Below are positions 33,901 through 48,900 of a DNA stretch of 64,000 bases, piece after piece. Location: contig CP053175.1 in NCBI GenBank assembly GCA_014607495.2, positions 3,348,001-3,412,000 of the forward strand. Reading direction: 5' to 3'. The stretch comes from Carposina sasakii (taxonomy: Eukaryota > Arthropoda > Insecta > Lepidoptera > Carposinidae). The number at the start of each line of letters is the position of its first letter. Within the stretch, counting starts at the first letter, position 1. A program made the position numbers and the translations under genes. The notes under the pieces are model-generated. The model was not told the origin of the DNA. It worked only from the letters and a program-made list of their open reading frames with translations, and made no database searches.

Positions 33901-36900
33901 GTGGGTATCGTAAGAGGCGATTAATGTTTCCGGGAGGTGGGCAGCAGCGCCTCCCGTGTTAACAACATAGTCCGAAAATCACACTCTCCCTAGTTTTAAG
34001 ATTGAGAGTTACAGAACGGGTAAGCAAAATACTATAAAGATACAGATAAAATGCCTGTCCAGCGTGGTGACTATGGACAAAAGCCCTTATGGCAGTAGTC
34101 TTATAGCGTGCTCTGGGGAAGGCCTACGTCCAGCAGTGGACTGCAATAGACTAATGTTTATTTACTAATGGCAATACATACCAAAGCAATGACACTGGCA
34201 TCAGGAGCGCATCTTCCTAGCAGATCCACTAAAGTGCAGTAGAAGTTGAGGATGGCAGCTCCAGTGTCGATGTAATCTTCATCTTCATCAGATTCGGGCA
34301 AAGGATGGCTGAACTGTAAGAGATAGTCCTTTTTAGCCTGACTGTGGATTTTATTTGGTATATTCTTTTTTCCCAATGTTCAGATAGATTAAGGCCGGGA
34401 CTCCACCAAAGCGGAGATGTGTGCGGTGTGCTGTGTGCTGTGCGAGAAGAGATGTTTTTCAGCTCGGGTGAATGCACCGAAGCTGTGCCGGGCTAGCCTT
34501 GCGAGTGTGCGAGTGTGTCGTCCGCGCACAGCTTACATCTTCGCACAGCGATCTCCACTGAAGCTGAGTGGAGAGGAGATGTGTCAATAACAAAATTCTA
34601 TTGGTTGTTTAAAAAACATCTCCTCTCCGCTCGTCTTCGTCTCCGATTTGGTGGAGTTCCGGCCTAAAGGATAAAGCTGCTGCTGAATCTATCTATCAAG
34701 TTTTACGGAAAAACAGCATCAGATTTTTGCATCAGTTCGAAATATTTGCCTTGTGACAGAAAAGCTAAAATTGTGGATATAAGGATTGAAGTGGACGCCC
34801 GCGACTTCGTCCGCGTATGCTGGGAAAATGTTTAATTAATAAAAACAAAAATCAGGGTGTCAGCTAACTCCATACTAAATCGCTCCAACCGTTTTTACGC
34901 GGAAGAGTAACAAACATCCATCCATACTCACAAACTTTCGCGTTTATATATTATTGATCTTTATTAATAATTTTATATTATATTATTAGAAAGTTTTACG
35001 CAACTTTTCCTAAGACGGTATTTTCATCTCTCAGATTTTTGCATCAGCAGTCGACCTTCAATTTTTTTCTTTCAATATTTCTGTCATTATATTCTTTCAT
35101 ACATATTTTTTGGATAACTTGAACCGTACGCAGCGACAGAGTCTCCAAAGAATAATTTTCCCCGTTTTTTAATTTTCCTCTTATTCTTCGTCCCTATTGG
35201 TCGCACTGTGGATATATAGCCTAAAGCCTTCCCGATAAGACTATCCAACACAAAAAGAATTTTTTAATTCGACCCAGATCCGGAGATTAGCGCGTTCAAT
35301 CAAACAAACAAACAAACAAACAAACTCTTGCTTTATAATATTAGTATAGATATTGATGAAAATATTGGGACCGACTTTGTGACAGAATACTTCCTCTAAT
35401 GTAAATATTTTATTTTATTCTTTGTTATGTTTCTGTCTCAAATAAAGCTTTTCATTCATTCATTCATTCATTCAAAATAGGCGATAAAAATTTCTTTTCA
35501 TGCTTTTCTATGCTGCTCTGGGAGTGAAAAAAAAAGTATAATACTACAGCTGCTTCTCTTCCCGGGCATACTGTACAAGTCAGTAGAGGGACAAGAGGGT
35601 CTTGGTGTTTTGTAGGCGATGGGCTGACCACCTGTCACTACTAACCGAACTTGTACATCTCAACTATACCCTCAAAATTGGTCAGAAGTGGCACCATGTG
35701 GTTCTATCGGTGCTCTTGGTGCTCTGCCTATCCCCGTAAGGAATAAAGGCGTGATTATATTATATGTATGTATATCCTAGATTCATTGCAATGGATCCGT
35801 TTCCTATGCTGGTGTGTAACTTCACTAGAATACATCAGCTGTATCTCCTTCCGTGCATGACGTGAAGTCGATTAAGGAACTCGGGCATTCACTTATGCGA
35901 TAAGCTAGCAACTTGTTACTGACCATTTACAGCAGTTCCCAGTATGCTAATCATACCCCGTTTTGGGAACGCAGCCATGTCAATATGTACATTCATTAAC
36001 ATCATGGATGAAGCCTCGGGGACACCGGATGCGTAAGCGTAGATGTACACGTACCTCTGAGTTGTAATTTATGGAAATGTATAGGCACGGGCAGGCCGGA
36101 TGCGTATGCGTAGACGTAAGCATAGACGTCAAGCGGTGACAGTTCCATACATTAAACTCAGAGGTACGTGTGCGTCTACGGTTACGTGCACGCATACGCA
36201 TCCGGTGTGCTCGAGGCTTTAATGAATATGATTTCGAGACGCATCCATAGCAACATAACATAGCATATGTCTGGTGGAAAGGCAGTCTTACACCTCGCGA
36301 AGAAAGATCGCAGAAAGTAAAGTTAACAGCCAATTAGATTTCAATCAATTTCATTAAATTTTAAAGCGGTTTTATAAAGAGATGAAAATACAGATTAAGC
36401 TGAAAGATAAATCAGACAATTTCCTCACTCACACATTATGGTATATAACCACGCCCATTTATCTTTAGGCACAAGTGTGCCCACTTTTTACCAGTAAGCC
36501 TATTAGAGATTTGAAATTCTAGGATAGCGATGCCGTAATAAACCGGTCGTAATACAACGGTAAATGAAGTCACTAGAACATTCCCATGTAAATAACGGTG
36601 TCAATATACCCCTCTGTAGTAAAGCGCATTATTTTCTTTACATAGACAAGGTTTTAGTGACGACATTCACTGCTATATGATGGCACAACCTAGGGAAACC
36701 CAAGCTTAAGTATCAATAGGGTGTGCCTACCACCGTTTTTCGTTCACAAATCTAGTAGGCAACGAATCCAATGTGAGTCATTAAAAACAGGTATTAGAAG
36801 CTGTTAAATAGCAGAAACAATTGTTATTGCCGTAAAGCGTACTCCGTTTACCAGAGCTACTGGACCAACCTCTCCCGGACGTGGAGCCTGCTGAAATAAA

Positions 36901-39900
36901 CGAGGCACCGTTCAAGTCTTGGGTTAAGTCTACAAACGACGCATGGAGAGGAATTATCGTGGAAAGGCTACGATCAAAGGTAAAAAGAGGACTCGTAGGG
37001 GAATTACGTAACCTGCAAAAGCAAAGCCAATGATCGACAAAATGATGAGTGTGTGAGTGCGCGGGGCAAGTGAAAGGCATGGACGTCACTCATACGTCAC
37101 ACACTCATAATTTTCGCGATCGCTTTGCTTTTGCAAGTTAAGTAATCATCAAGGTACCGTAGCCAAACTTGTTTTCACATCAAAGTCATCTTTTCCTTTG
37201 GTAAATTATTTTCTTTAAAAAACAATTATGTATCACGATTAATTTTCTCATTCCGATTATTCAGGTATGGGCTCGTCATAATGCAGCCTGTCTCAGTTAG
37301 TAACCGGAAAATATTAAAAGAAATTAAAAATCTGAAAATATACCCCAATTTTCACTTATCGCTCGACTTACCTCTACACTCGATATATATATTTGTTTGT
37401 GTATATGTTACCGGAAATGTATGAAATCTAGGAATTGTATACAAATCCTAGGAAATTCCGAAGCTATTTAGGAAATGTATAAAATATTGTTTCAAAACTA
37501 TTTAATAATACATAGATATCCTGATATCAGATATCCTGATATCAGATATCCTGATATCAGATATCCTGATATCAGATATCCTGATTTAATACATAGATAT
37601 CCTCGGAAATTGTACATTTCCTAGGAATTGTATATAATTCCAATATCGTATTAGGAAATATATAAAAATAATGTTTTCTGTATTAAACATGTTGTTAAAA
37701 GAATCATAAGCAAATAGTTAAACTTTCCGCAGAGAGATTATCGTCTTAAACTTAAACATACAACCTAACACCGAAGAAATCGGCGCCGCCGCCTCGTTCT
37801 TCTAACCTATATTGCCAGATTCGGATCCGCCAAAGAAGGTTAATTTTAATAAATATAGAGATAAGCACGCCTTTGTATACAGTTTACGCGGCACTAGCGC
37901 GATCGTCTGATCAGAGGAAGCAATACCCTCCCCTCGCTGATATCTCAAATGTTCTATTTACATTTCCGATTGCTATTTAGGAAATGTATATGATTGTGCG
38001 ATTTTAGGAAATACATACATTTCCTAGGAATTGTATACAATGACGGATTACATACATTTCCGTTAACATATACAAATAGCTAAAAACAAGATAGTGGATT
38101 TATGATCAGCTGATATTTCCCTGGTATACAGAGTGGAACAGAAGTATAAAGAATATATCTACATTCTAAAACTTCTGTTCAAAAACGTATCTACACTCTA
38201 AAAATAGTAAGCATGGAGAATTCATCAATCATACTATCTTGTAATAAACACGTAATTCCGAATCTCATACTTCGTCAAAAGGTTTTTTAAACAATTCGCT
38301 AACCTTCTGTTACACCCTTTATAATAGGTAGTAATACCACCAGAACTCGACATTTTATCTCTAATGGTACCAACCACTCGAGATTTTGGTACAGTACTGG
38401 CAGTTGATACCTAACCAAAAGTGCTGTTGATATCAGCTGTTCAAATATCCGCCATTTTGTATTTCAGATATTTGTATGCACAAATATGTCGAATGTAGAT
38501 ATTATGTCGATCGGTAAGTTAATTTAGATTCTTGTCTGAGGTATCCTGCCCGAGAATTCTAAAATATGTAAACCACTTCAAATTAGTTACTATATAAAGG
38601 ATTAAGAAAGAGACAAACTTACTGTAACATCTCCTTCCTGCTCCATCTCCCTTAGTTTCCTTCTATCTGCGATCCTCTCACTCATCTTGTTAGCATCCAC
38701 TATGGCCTTCAGTAGACCTTCTCCCTCCCCTCTCAAAGCTGGTCCAAGACACTCAGGTCTTCGGATGAGAAGACGGATGACTAGATTGGCGTTCTCTTCC
38801 ACGCTTTCACCATTGACCTGTGAATTAACAAACATGTTGGTGCTGATGCGGGGCTTCAATAGAATACATCAGCTGCATCACCTTCCGTGCATATCGTAAG
38901 AGTCTACTAAGGAACTCAGGAGCGTTCTCACAGGCAATGAGCTCAATGACAGTAACTGTCTCTGATCTTTTACATCTGGCTTCGCTATGCTCAACGTGGC
39001 AGTATGATTTCCTTCGTAATCCTGCAGCCGCCCAAGACTTTACCCGCGCAAACTTAAAAATTCCTGTTATTTCCCGCTTCCCGTTGTAATTTCGGGAAAT
39101 GCCTTCCTAGTAGACCAATACCACAAAAAGAAGCAGTTTTGGCTCAGCATTGATAAATCAGTCAGGACATGATACTTTATATGTATGTATTTTGAGATGC
39201 CCTGTGGTTATACCCGCCTGCCGCCAGGGTAGTGACTATGGGCAAAAAATGAAAGTAGCCTTTTGGTGTGCCCTGGGGAAGGCTTATGTCTAGCTGTGGA
39301 CTGTATTAGGCTGGTTTGTGTGTCTCATGAGTATTGAGATACAGGTACTTACCCAAACACAGAACCGAAGGAAATCCAAATACCGTTCACCCTCCACTGG
39401 ATCCCATCCCAGGTCAGGGTACCCTTTCTCGACTAGCTCAGAGTTGCTCTGGAGTCCACAACGGGACAGGTATATCGCTATTTTCTCTAGATAGTGCTCT
39501 CTGAAATAAGGACATTTTGGTTAGTTGAGTGTGGTCTAGGTGATTTTCTGGTAATGATAAAATAACGTTTTAAATCAAACATAGTCATCATCACCTAATT
39601 TAACGACGACGGGGAAATAAAAGGTCCACGGTAGGCTTGAATTATTATAATTTCCAATAAGAATTAGACAGCGATTACAAGACTAGTAATCCTAGTGATA
39701 GCTTACCATCAGGCGCGTTTTGGTCAAGCGTAAGCCTATTTAATATATACACTGTATGTATAAAAAAAGCTGGCAAAATCGTCATCATTAATAATGTTTA
39801 CTCTGCATGCACCATAGATATAGGCCTTTATTCCCACCTGTTCTGTTCAGTAGTTCTGTTGACAGAACTACTGGGAATATTTTTCCCATTACTTCTGTGA

Positions 39901-42900
39901 CTTTTAAGACTATATTAAATAAATTTCCCTCTTGAAATGAAAGCACTTTTGAAACATTTGAAACATAAGAATTTCATGACGTTGTCATCAAGAAAAATAA
40001 ATGAAGAACACTTACCTCAAGTGTAGAAGAAGTAGTTTTGAATCACAAGTTTCGTAAACAAAACTACTGGGAATTCCTTTCCCATTTGTTCTGTAAACAG
40101 AAATAATGGGAAAATAATTCCCAGTAGTTCTGCCAACTGAACTACTCAACAGAACAGGTGGGAATAGAGGGATATAGGTATACCTAATTATTTTGTTACA
40201 AAATAGTCTTGTAAGTATAATTTACCACTATTTTTTGTCCCTAATAAAGTAAAATAAAATACCTCAAAGCCAAAGCCAGCTCAGTGTTCTCCATCAAACT
40301 GGAATAAGCGACATCTAGCGGCGTGGACCCGCGCAACGACGGACGCGACAGAAGAATGTTGGAGTTTTCTAGCAAGAAATCAAAATGGTCGAACATCGCC
40401 TTCTGGTTCTGTCGGCCGGTGCGGCAGAAGTAGCAGAGGAATCGACAGCATGCTACTACCATCTCGTGGGACGTGTCCTATGGAATTTTTTATTAGGTTA
40501 GTGTAGAAATAAATAATCCGTAATCTACAGGAAAGAGTCGCGGTTTTATATTATGTAGGTATGGGATGTTTCGATCTCTGTGTTGGGACGGAAGGTTGTG
40601 AATGCCGAGGCATGTCCACACAGAGCAATTGCCTCGCGATATGATTACCCCACCTATTAAAATATATTTTTTGTAAATATGTGATTCCCCTGGTAAACAA
40701 AAATGAGGTCCCTGTCAACCCCTTACATGCTGGAACACTCTTTAGGTTATTTACGAGTATTATTGCTGCGAATATGCTTCCGGAACATTTAACAAAAATC
40801 CTCAACAATGCGATAAAACCAGAGACACGTCAACCAATCGTCAAACGATCACAAATACGGCTAAAAACAAATTTTATAGTTAGTTTTCTCTATAGGTACC
40901 TTTTCCTTATCCTCGGTCTTAGCCTCGGGATTGGTCGGCTGTGCGCATCGGACTGCGCCTGCGCGCGTCGCCCGAGCGTGTTCATCATTACAGCCATCAC
41001 GTTTTCGTGCACACGGAGCACTCTGGATCAAATTTTGTTTTTATGATTCAGTCATTTCATCACCATAATACCTGGAGAGGCTTAGATAATGTAATATTTT
41101 CACCACCAGCGGTAATCACTTGATAAAAGCTTCCTATTGAAAACGTTTCAATGGCTTCGCTGTCGCTCTTAAAATTGTTACAGTATCTAAGCCCCCTGGG
41201 CAATCAATTGTTAAACGTATTTACCAAAAAATAAAGCAAAAAATATGTTAAGAATACACATTTCGTATCTCGCAAAATTTTGACAACGTTAGACTAAAGG
41301 CTTTGAAAACCAAAGAGGTCATAAACAAAAAATATATTAGACTGATCAAATGAATGTTATTATTATTATTATCTTTATTGTTAAACAAATAAAGTTTATG
41401 ACAAAGAAAATGTACAAAGGCGTGCTTATCTCTAAAAGAGATTTCTTCCAGCAAACCAACCGTGAAAGAGAAATTAAATAAGAGGTTTTTGCACACAAAC
41501 AGACTAAATAATTAAATAGACATAAACCTAAAATAAACAAAAATATCTAAATAGACTACATAAACATAAATACCTAAATAAAACACATAAACATAGATAA
41601 GCATAGATGAATAGAAAGATAAAAATAACGTATATTGGTATACAATAAAGAAACAATAACCAGATTAATCTAATGGACCTTCAATCTTTTCCTAAAAACA
41701 TCAACTGCGAAACAGTCTCTTGAGGCAGTGTTCCATAGCTTTGGACAGTGAAAGAGAAAAATTTTAAATAGCTGGGAAACATTCGTAATGTGGAGGAGCT
41801 GTTTCGTATGGCCAGGGACAAGTCTACATTTAGTAAGCTGACGGCAGACCTCCAGTAATGGAGTGCCACTACAAGAAAAAGAAGACATAGCCAAATATAA
41901 ACCACAACCTAAAACCTTCGGTTGAAAGGTAAATGTAAATCTTCTGTACAGAGTAGATTACTTTGTTGCTGAAAAGTCGAGGAGTTTGATAAAATTATGA
42001 ACTTACCTAATTAAATCGGGATGCTGGAAGAATGTATGGTTGTTCACGAGTTTCCTAAAATCATAACACCAATGTTATCATCTGCTGAATATGAAAAAAA
42101 TTCAAGACAAGTTTTAAAGAAGATAATTTTTTACTTCAACTTCACACTGTAAATATACCAAAACTAGTTCCAGTTTCATTACAGTGAAGTCTCTTGCTAA
42201 CTCTTACCAAAGTCTCTTCCTCATCAACTCTTCTTCCTCCTGACTCATTTGCACAGGTAGAAGAGCACGGATCTGGCTCAGTCCTACCCACATCTCTGCT
42301 ACATCAAGTTTTGTCTTCGCATTTATTACGTACGTCTTCTCTAATGCTCTTATTAGTTCTCCAACTGCGTCGTATTGGCGTACTAGAAGACTGCAAGGGA
42401 ATTAAAAAAAGATTGATTATTTAAATTTTCTATCAAAAATCCTTGATTTTGATTCTGACCAATCATTTGGATATCTGCGATCATGCCGTACTACTGACAG
42501 CGATCGATTATGTTGCATTGCTCATGAATTGGAAAAAAATGGCATTACACTCTAGAGGTATTTCAAAATCTTTATTTCCAAGAATGACTTCATTAATTTA
42601 CCTAAACATCTCCCTAACAAGTTTAGGCGTTTCGATCTGTGACTCTTCAGCCCACGAGACTATCGTGTGTATCAAAACCTTTCGGAACTTCTCTTCGGGA
42701 GATTTCTTTGGGGGTTCTTCTATTGCCTGTAAGAAATACAATTTTATCATCTACATTCACCTTAGAATAATGATTCAGCGAAGACTCATATCATGTAAAA
42801 CAACTGTATAATTTTAAAGTTAATAAATAAATAAAAATTAATCTAATATATTCACATTATCAGAAAAAGAAGGGGTGACAATAACCATAGAGGAATAAGA

Positions 42901-45900
42901 TTGTATAGAGTGTTCTTTTCTTTCAAGTCAAAGCAGACGAGTAAGGATCAACATAGATGTAGTTACTTGTTCATTTTTTATAATCTTATTCCTCTATGCA
43001 ATTACTAAGATATGCACCTTACCAATTAGGGGAGGCGTAAATATTTATTCATATACGGTGTTGTAAATACGGATATTTATGTTGTAAAATTGTCACTAAG
43101 CTCGTGTCTTGAAAAGCACTTAGAGCCGTTAGTCCTGCGCCTGATCTCTCATTGATTGTGTCGCCTTTTCCATGGGACTAGAAGAGTGAGGGAATAGAAA
43201 GTGCACCTGTGTTTGGGAACACACTTGTCCTCTTACATATATACATAATATCTCTTGAGATTGACCAAAAAATCCAGTATAAACGACATTTTTATTATCA
43301 AAAAATGGTTTTCAGTGACTGTGGGGTTAGTTTACCTTTGGTTCTTCTTCTAATTCTTTAACGGTGTTAATAATATTGTAGATTTTACCGATAGCGCCAG
43401 GTTTAGTCTCCGGTTCAGTAGATTCCTGTGGACACAGATAAAAGAGTTTATATTTATGATACTCTGAAAAGCGGATCTCCTTTTATAACCCTGTATCTCT
43501 AGCTACCCTATTCCTACTAAAACAATAGATGTATGGACAGTTTCCTTTGCCTTTCCTTCGGAATAAACTAGATATAAAAAACCTCCACCCAATCCGATCA
43601 TTGGTTGATTCGGTTTATTCGTCAACATTAAAAAGCGCTGTAAAGAAGGAAGTAAAGTTTAATCCATTTAATAGAATAATTCCAATATGCCTGATTTTGT
43701 AATTAACATTTTTTTGTATACAGTGAACACAGCAAATGTTGTCATACACGTAACTAGCGCTGTCATCTAGCGGAACTATACGGTGAAACGTTTGTGTGTT
43801 TGTAATTGAACTCCTTCTTAACGGCTGGACCGATTTTGATAAAAAAAATTGTGTGTGTTCAAGTGGGTTTAGATTCACAATTCTGTTAACGTTTTTATAA
43901 CGGTCCAGATTGTTACAGTTTATTTCAGAAAGTTTGTATTTACGACGTGGGACAGGACAACGTCTGTCGGGTCCGCTAGTAGTAGATAATAAATAAATAA
44001 ATATTCACACACTTCACATTAACTTAGTCCCACATTAAGATCCATAAGGTCTTGTGTCGTGGGTACTAAGCGACGGTATATAAATACATAGATAAGTATA
44101 TAAAGATCCATGCCTCGGAAACAAACATCAATATTCATCATCATATCAATATTTGCACCTACCGGGATTTGAACCCAGGACCTATGGCGTAGTGGCCCAC
44201 TACCAACTACACCAATCGGCCGTCAAATAGTAAATATATGTATGATATACTTACACCAGGATCAGGTTCTTGCAGGGCGTTCAAAGACACGTGCACCATC
44301 AAACTGTCGTGGAAGCTGAGCATGCGAGTGATCAGATCTTCGCCGCACGGCATGTTTTCACTGTCATCCTCTTCTAAATGCTTGAAACCTGCGATGTATT
44401 GTTTTATTAATGTTTAAAGATATTCAAGTAATTATGCTTGATCTTATGCTTTGTGTTAACATTTTTGCACACACACATACACATGTCATATCAGCATAAT
44501 CGTAGTCCACTGCTGGACGTAGGCCTCTGCAGGGCACGCCACAAGACTACTGCTATAGAGCCCCGTGTGGCTATAGTCGCCACGTTGGGCAAGCGGGATG
44601 AACAGTATTATAAAAAAAAACATAATTATAAGTAGCTTAAACATGTTGATTTATGAAATCGCGTCGAAAATTAGACAATGTTTAAAAACCAGCCAAGTGC
44701 AAAAAAGATACTATTTTCAAAAAATATTTATTTACTTTACACATACATAATGTGTTTGGGTCACTAGTATGTTGCAGTTTAAAGGTAGAAAGACTTATCT
44801 TCTTTATTCATCAATTTACTTACTCAATATGGCATTCATCTGCTCTCTAGGAGGGCATCGGTATTCCCTTGTCTTCTTGGCGGCCACTGCACTTGGTAGA
44901 TCTGACTGCTTGATCTCTATGTAACGCCTAAAATTAAACAAACAAACATAATATACAAAAACACACAAACATAATACCTACGCTGTGTTCGCCAAATAAG
45001 GTAGCCAGCCCCCCTAGCATGACCACGTATCGTAGTCACGCATTCAACATGGCGGCTATATTTACCGTATTTTGACTGGCTAAATGTCGATAAATCGGTT
45101 TATCTAAATGCTACTTGGGCTGAATTGCGATTGAGTAGCAGTCGTTTGGTATTTTTTACTATTCAACCGTTAATATACAGACGGGTGTATTCCCGAAATG
45201 AGGTAGTCAAGACTGCAAAATCATAAAGAAGAGCCTACAGCGATGTTTAGCACAGAAGGGTTAGATGTTTCTGTCCGTGTATGTGTAATTCCCATAGAGA
45301 AGAAATTAAAGAGGAGTAGCGGCTAAGTATATTTTAATACAAAAATAGTTTTCCGCAGAGCGGGGGTGAAGTATGGGACGAGGGGAGCATTGAACACTGT
45401 AGCCCTGCCCATTTACATTGAAACCATCTCGTAGTGACTAGTCAAACTGGTTCAAGATTTTTTTACTAGTGCAAATTACTCATCGCTAGACGGCAATATT
45501 ATACTACGTTTTAGTAAAAAAAGGACCCTGATAAAAGCGCTAGTGTCTTTGTAATTTTAATACGGTTACATTTCGGAGCACAAGCGTGTGGTTACAGCTA
45601 CTGCGTTACACTGGCACTGAAGCTCCGCCCCTATCATGACGTCATGGCCTCACGATTGCCACACGACTCACTTCATAGTCCCACCTCCTCTTTTATAGCT
45701 TCTTCATGGTAATTCCCAAATAAAAAACTATTCTATTCTATGTCAATGACCAGTGACAAGTTGCTAGTTCCGCCCGAGAGAACGCCCCTGAGTTCCTTAC
45801 TCGACTCTTACGACAGGCACAGAAGGAGATGCAGCTGATATGTTCTAGTGAAGCCACGTATCAGCATACCTATACAGGATGATTTTTGGTCGTCAACGTT

Positions 45901-48900
45901 CCCGAAAACTACGGAACATTACTTATTTCTCCGACAGGCAAAATATTAGGGTCCAAAGTTGAGTAAATAGACTGCGTTTTTCTGAAAGAGACGCGTGTAG
46001 CAAGATTTTTTCACGAAAAATAGTTAATATCTGTCTATAAAAAAGTACAACATAAACACTAGACACTATAAATTTCGCCCGATCAAGTAACTAAAAAAAA
46101 AAAAAAAATCCTAGCATTTTTTTTGGCATAAACTTACTTTATTTGATGTATAGAATACGTATCACGGTGGCATAGGACACTGTAAATACACATATATAGT
46201 TTATTAACTTACCTTAGCTGATCAGTTTGAAGGTCTCCGACGAAATCATGTGCGAACGCTATAATGGACTCCACTCTATGTCTCAGTTGTGTATCGTTCA
46301 AATGATGAAGGAGATAACACATCTGCAACTTGGCACCTTCTGCCATTTTCATGTGAAGAAGACCTTTTCTGTGCTCGTCTTTACCCTCTGTGAAAAGAAA
46401 AAAAAATTGTGATCCACCTCCGTTTTAGGTATGTACGAGTAGCAATGCGATAGCAAATATAAATAGTACAATATTAGAGTAACGTAATATTAGAAAATTC
46501 TTATTACATAGGTTGACTCCTTGATTTACAAAAAGCACCCTTAATACCTATATCCATATTGGTATCTCAACATAAACTACTATTGCATTGATAAAGGTCT
46601 CCTATAATATTTTACTCATATATCTTCCATGTACAGACAACGATCCGTTACATTTTTATTATATGTATATTATATGTATACAGGTTGTAACAGAATCTGT
46701 TAAGCGAAAAGCTATGTAAATAGCCCAATATAGAGAACCTATTTCCAAAATTTCAGACTCTAAATCACATGTTTATTTTTTAAGATTGTATGAACATGAT
46801 TTCGAGCCTCAAATTTTGTGGGTAGGTTGCTAACCTAACCTAACCTACCCTCAAAAATTTGAGACTCGAAATCATATGTTTATTTTTCCAGATAGTATGG
46901 AGAATTCCCAAACAAGCCAGGAATGTTCATACAATCTTAAAAAATAAACATGTGATTTAGAGTCTGAAATTTTGGAAATAGGTTCTCTATAGTGGGCTAT
47001 TTACATAGCTTTTCGCTTAACATACCCTTTCTGTTACACCCTGTATAGATAGATAGACGTTGTCTACTCATAGTTAGTTATTTATTTATTATTTTATTTG
47101 ACTGACGGTGCCGTCAAGTTTAGTTCACTTATAGCACTTATAGATAAATCAGATGATATAGGAGTGTTCCCAACTACCATATCTAATAGGGTGACTAACC
47201 TTTGTCAAACGTGGGATCCCAAGTCTCAGGGTTGATCATGATGAGCAGCTTCTCCACATCCTCATCCCGCATCATGCCCACTAGTAGAAGACGGTCTACT
47301 AACTTTATTAGAGGCCTGAAACATAGCATTAGATAATTGTAATATTTCGTATAGTTCGGTCTAAGCTCAGCTTTGTACTGGTATGGCACAAAGGACACGA
47401 AGTCTATAATGTCTCATTTAAATGATACCATGTTCCAAGCAATAAATTACTGACATGATCTAAACTATAATTGACACATACACAGGGTGATTTTTGGTCG
47501 TCAACGTTTCCGAAAACTACGGAATCTCCTCATCATCACAATCATTTTTCACCATGGAAGCATACCTGGTTCTGGTTCCCAAGATATTAGGGTCCAAAGT
47601 TGAGTAAATAGACTGCGTTTTTATGCATAGATGCACATAGACGCGCGTAGCAAGATTTTTTTCACAAGGAATAATTAATATCTGTCTATGATAAAACTAG
47701 CATAAACACTGGACACTATAAATTTCGCCGCGAATCAAATAATTAACAAAAAAAATCCAAAAAATTTACATCGTTTATCAGAGTTTTTTTTTGGCATAAA
47801 CTTACTTTATTTGATGTATAGAATACGTATCCTTCGTTAAGGGTGGTGACGAAAAAGAGCCTGTATAATCTTTTACGAGTCGATAATGGCGTATCAATAA
47901 TTGAATTCAATACTCTTAAATATACAAGAAAATGGTATCATTACCCTTCCTTTTGGCTTTACAATAGTTATAAAAAGAACTTGCCTATACAGAAAAGTCT
48001 CAAAGCAAATAAAATACCAGCAATTAATTAAGTTATGTCTAGTTTAACACGAATGTATAGAAAAGACAAAACTGTAAGAAAAAGACAGTACTTACAAGAA
48101 CAAGTTCTCATTGGTTCCCCCCACGGGATCTCGGTTGTGAACCTGGTTGGTTTCCACCGCCTCCGCCAGAGCTTGCATTACGAACTCTCGGACTACTTCT
48201 AATGGGAAGTACGGGGAGTACAGGTTGCTGATATCGGATATGTTTTCACTGTAACGAAGAAATAGACTTCAGGAACATAGGTAAAACACGTAGGCGTGTT
48301 ATTGCAAAATATTTTAAAAAATTGCCTAATTTTGACATAAATTCTGCTGTCAAATGTCATGTTTAAACAGAGTATAATTTTAGACGCGGTTTTGGTATCA
48401 CCGAGATGTTCGACTTGGAAAATATTTTTTGGGGTCAGCATTATATGCATAAATAAACTCTCAAAAACTATAATTGGCTGCCTATGATAAAGCACATAGG
48501 ACCAATCGTATGTAGTGGTCGATGCACTAACATTTAGAAAATCCTCTAGTTATATAACTTTAGCTCAGACGAATATAAAATCGAAAAAAAAGGTCCCCTA
48601 ATCCGGCTTAAAGGACTAAATTACATGTATTGAAAATGGCATGTCATTAAGTTTTATAGTACTGGTTAGTGTTAAAAGTTTGTGGTCGAAACTGACAGAC
48701 CATAAAATTGTAAAATAAACCTGTGGATTGAATATTCAGATTCATTTAGGGCCGAGATGGCCTATCTGAAGGATAAAGTTGATACTGTCTCTATCTCTCT
48801 CTCTAAAAGAATTATAGCATCAAACTTATCTTTCCAACAGGCTATCCATTGGAAATATCGACCCTTAGTGAACACTTACGCAATATCAGTCATCTTCATC

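Noticed and set aside
35980..36333. 117-codon minus-strand open frame
   Set aside because: It covers a foldback MITE whose GC-rich arms are stop-poor; no similarity or splice logic.
36781..37089. 102-codon minus-strand open frame
   Set aside because: Overlaps a GCAAAAGCAAAGC MITE, has no conserved motif, and lies in the e31-e32 intron.
37514..37585. CRISPR-like array of short repeats
   Set aside because: Units are contiguous 15-bp repeats without spacers in an AT-rich eukaryotic intron; a simple tandem repeat.
40681..41046. 121-codon plus-strand open frame
   Set aside because: Antisense of RyR e28 and its flank; no codon or similarity support.
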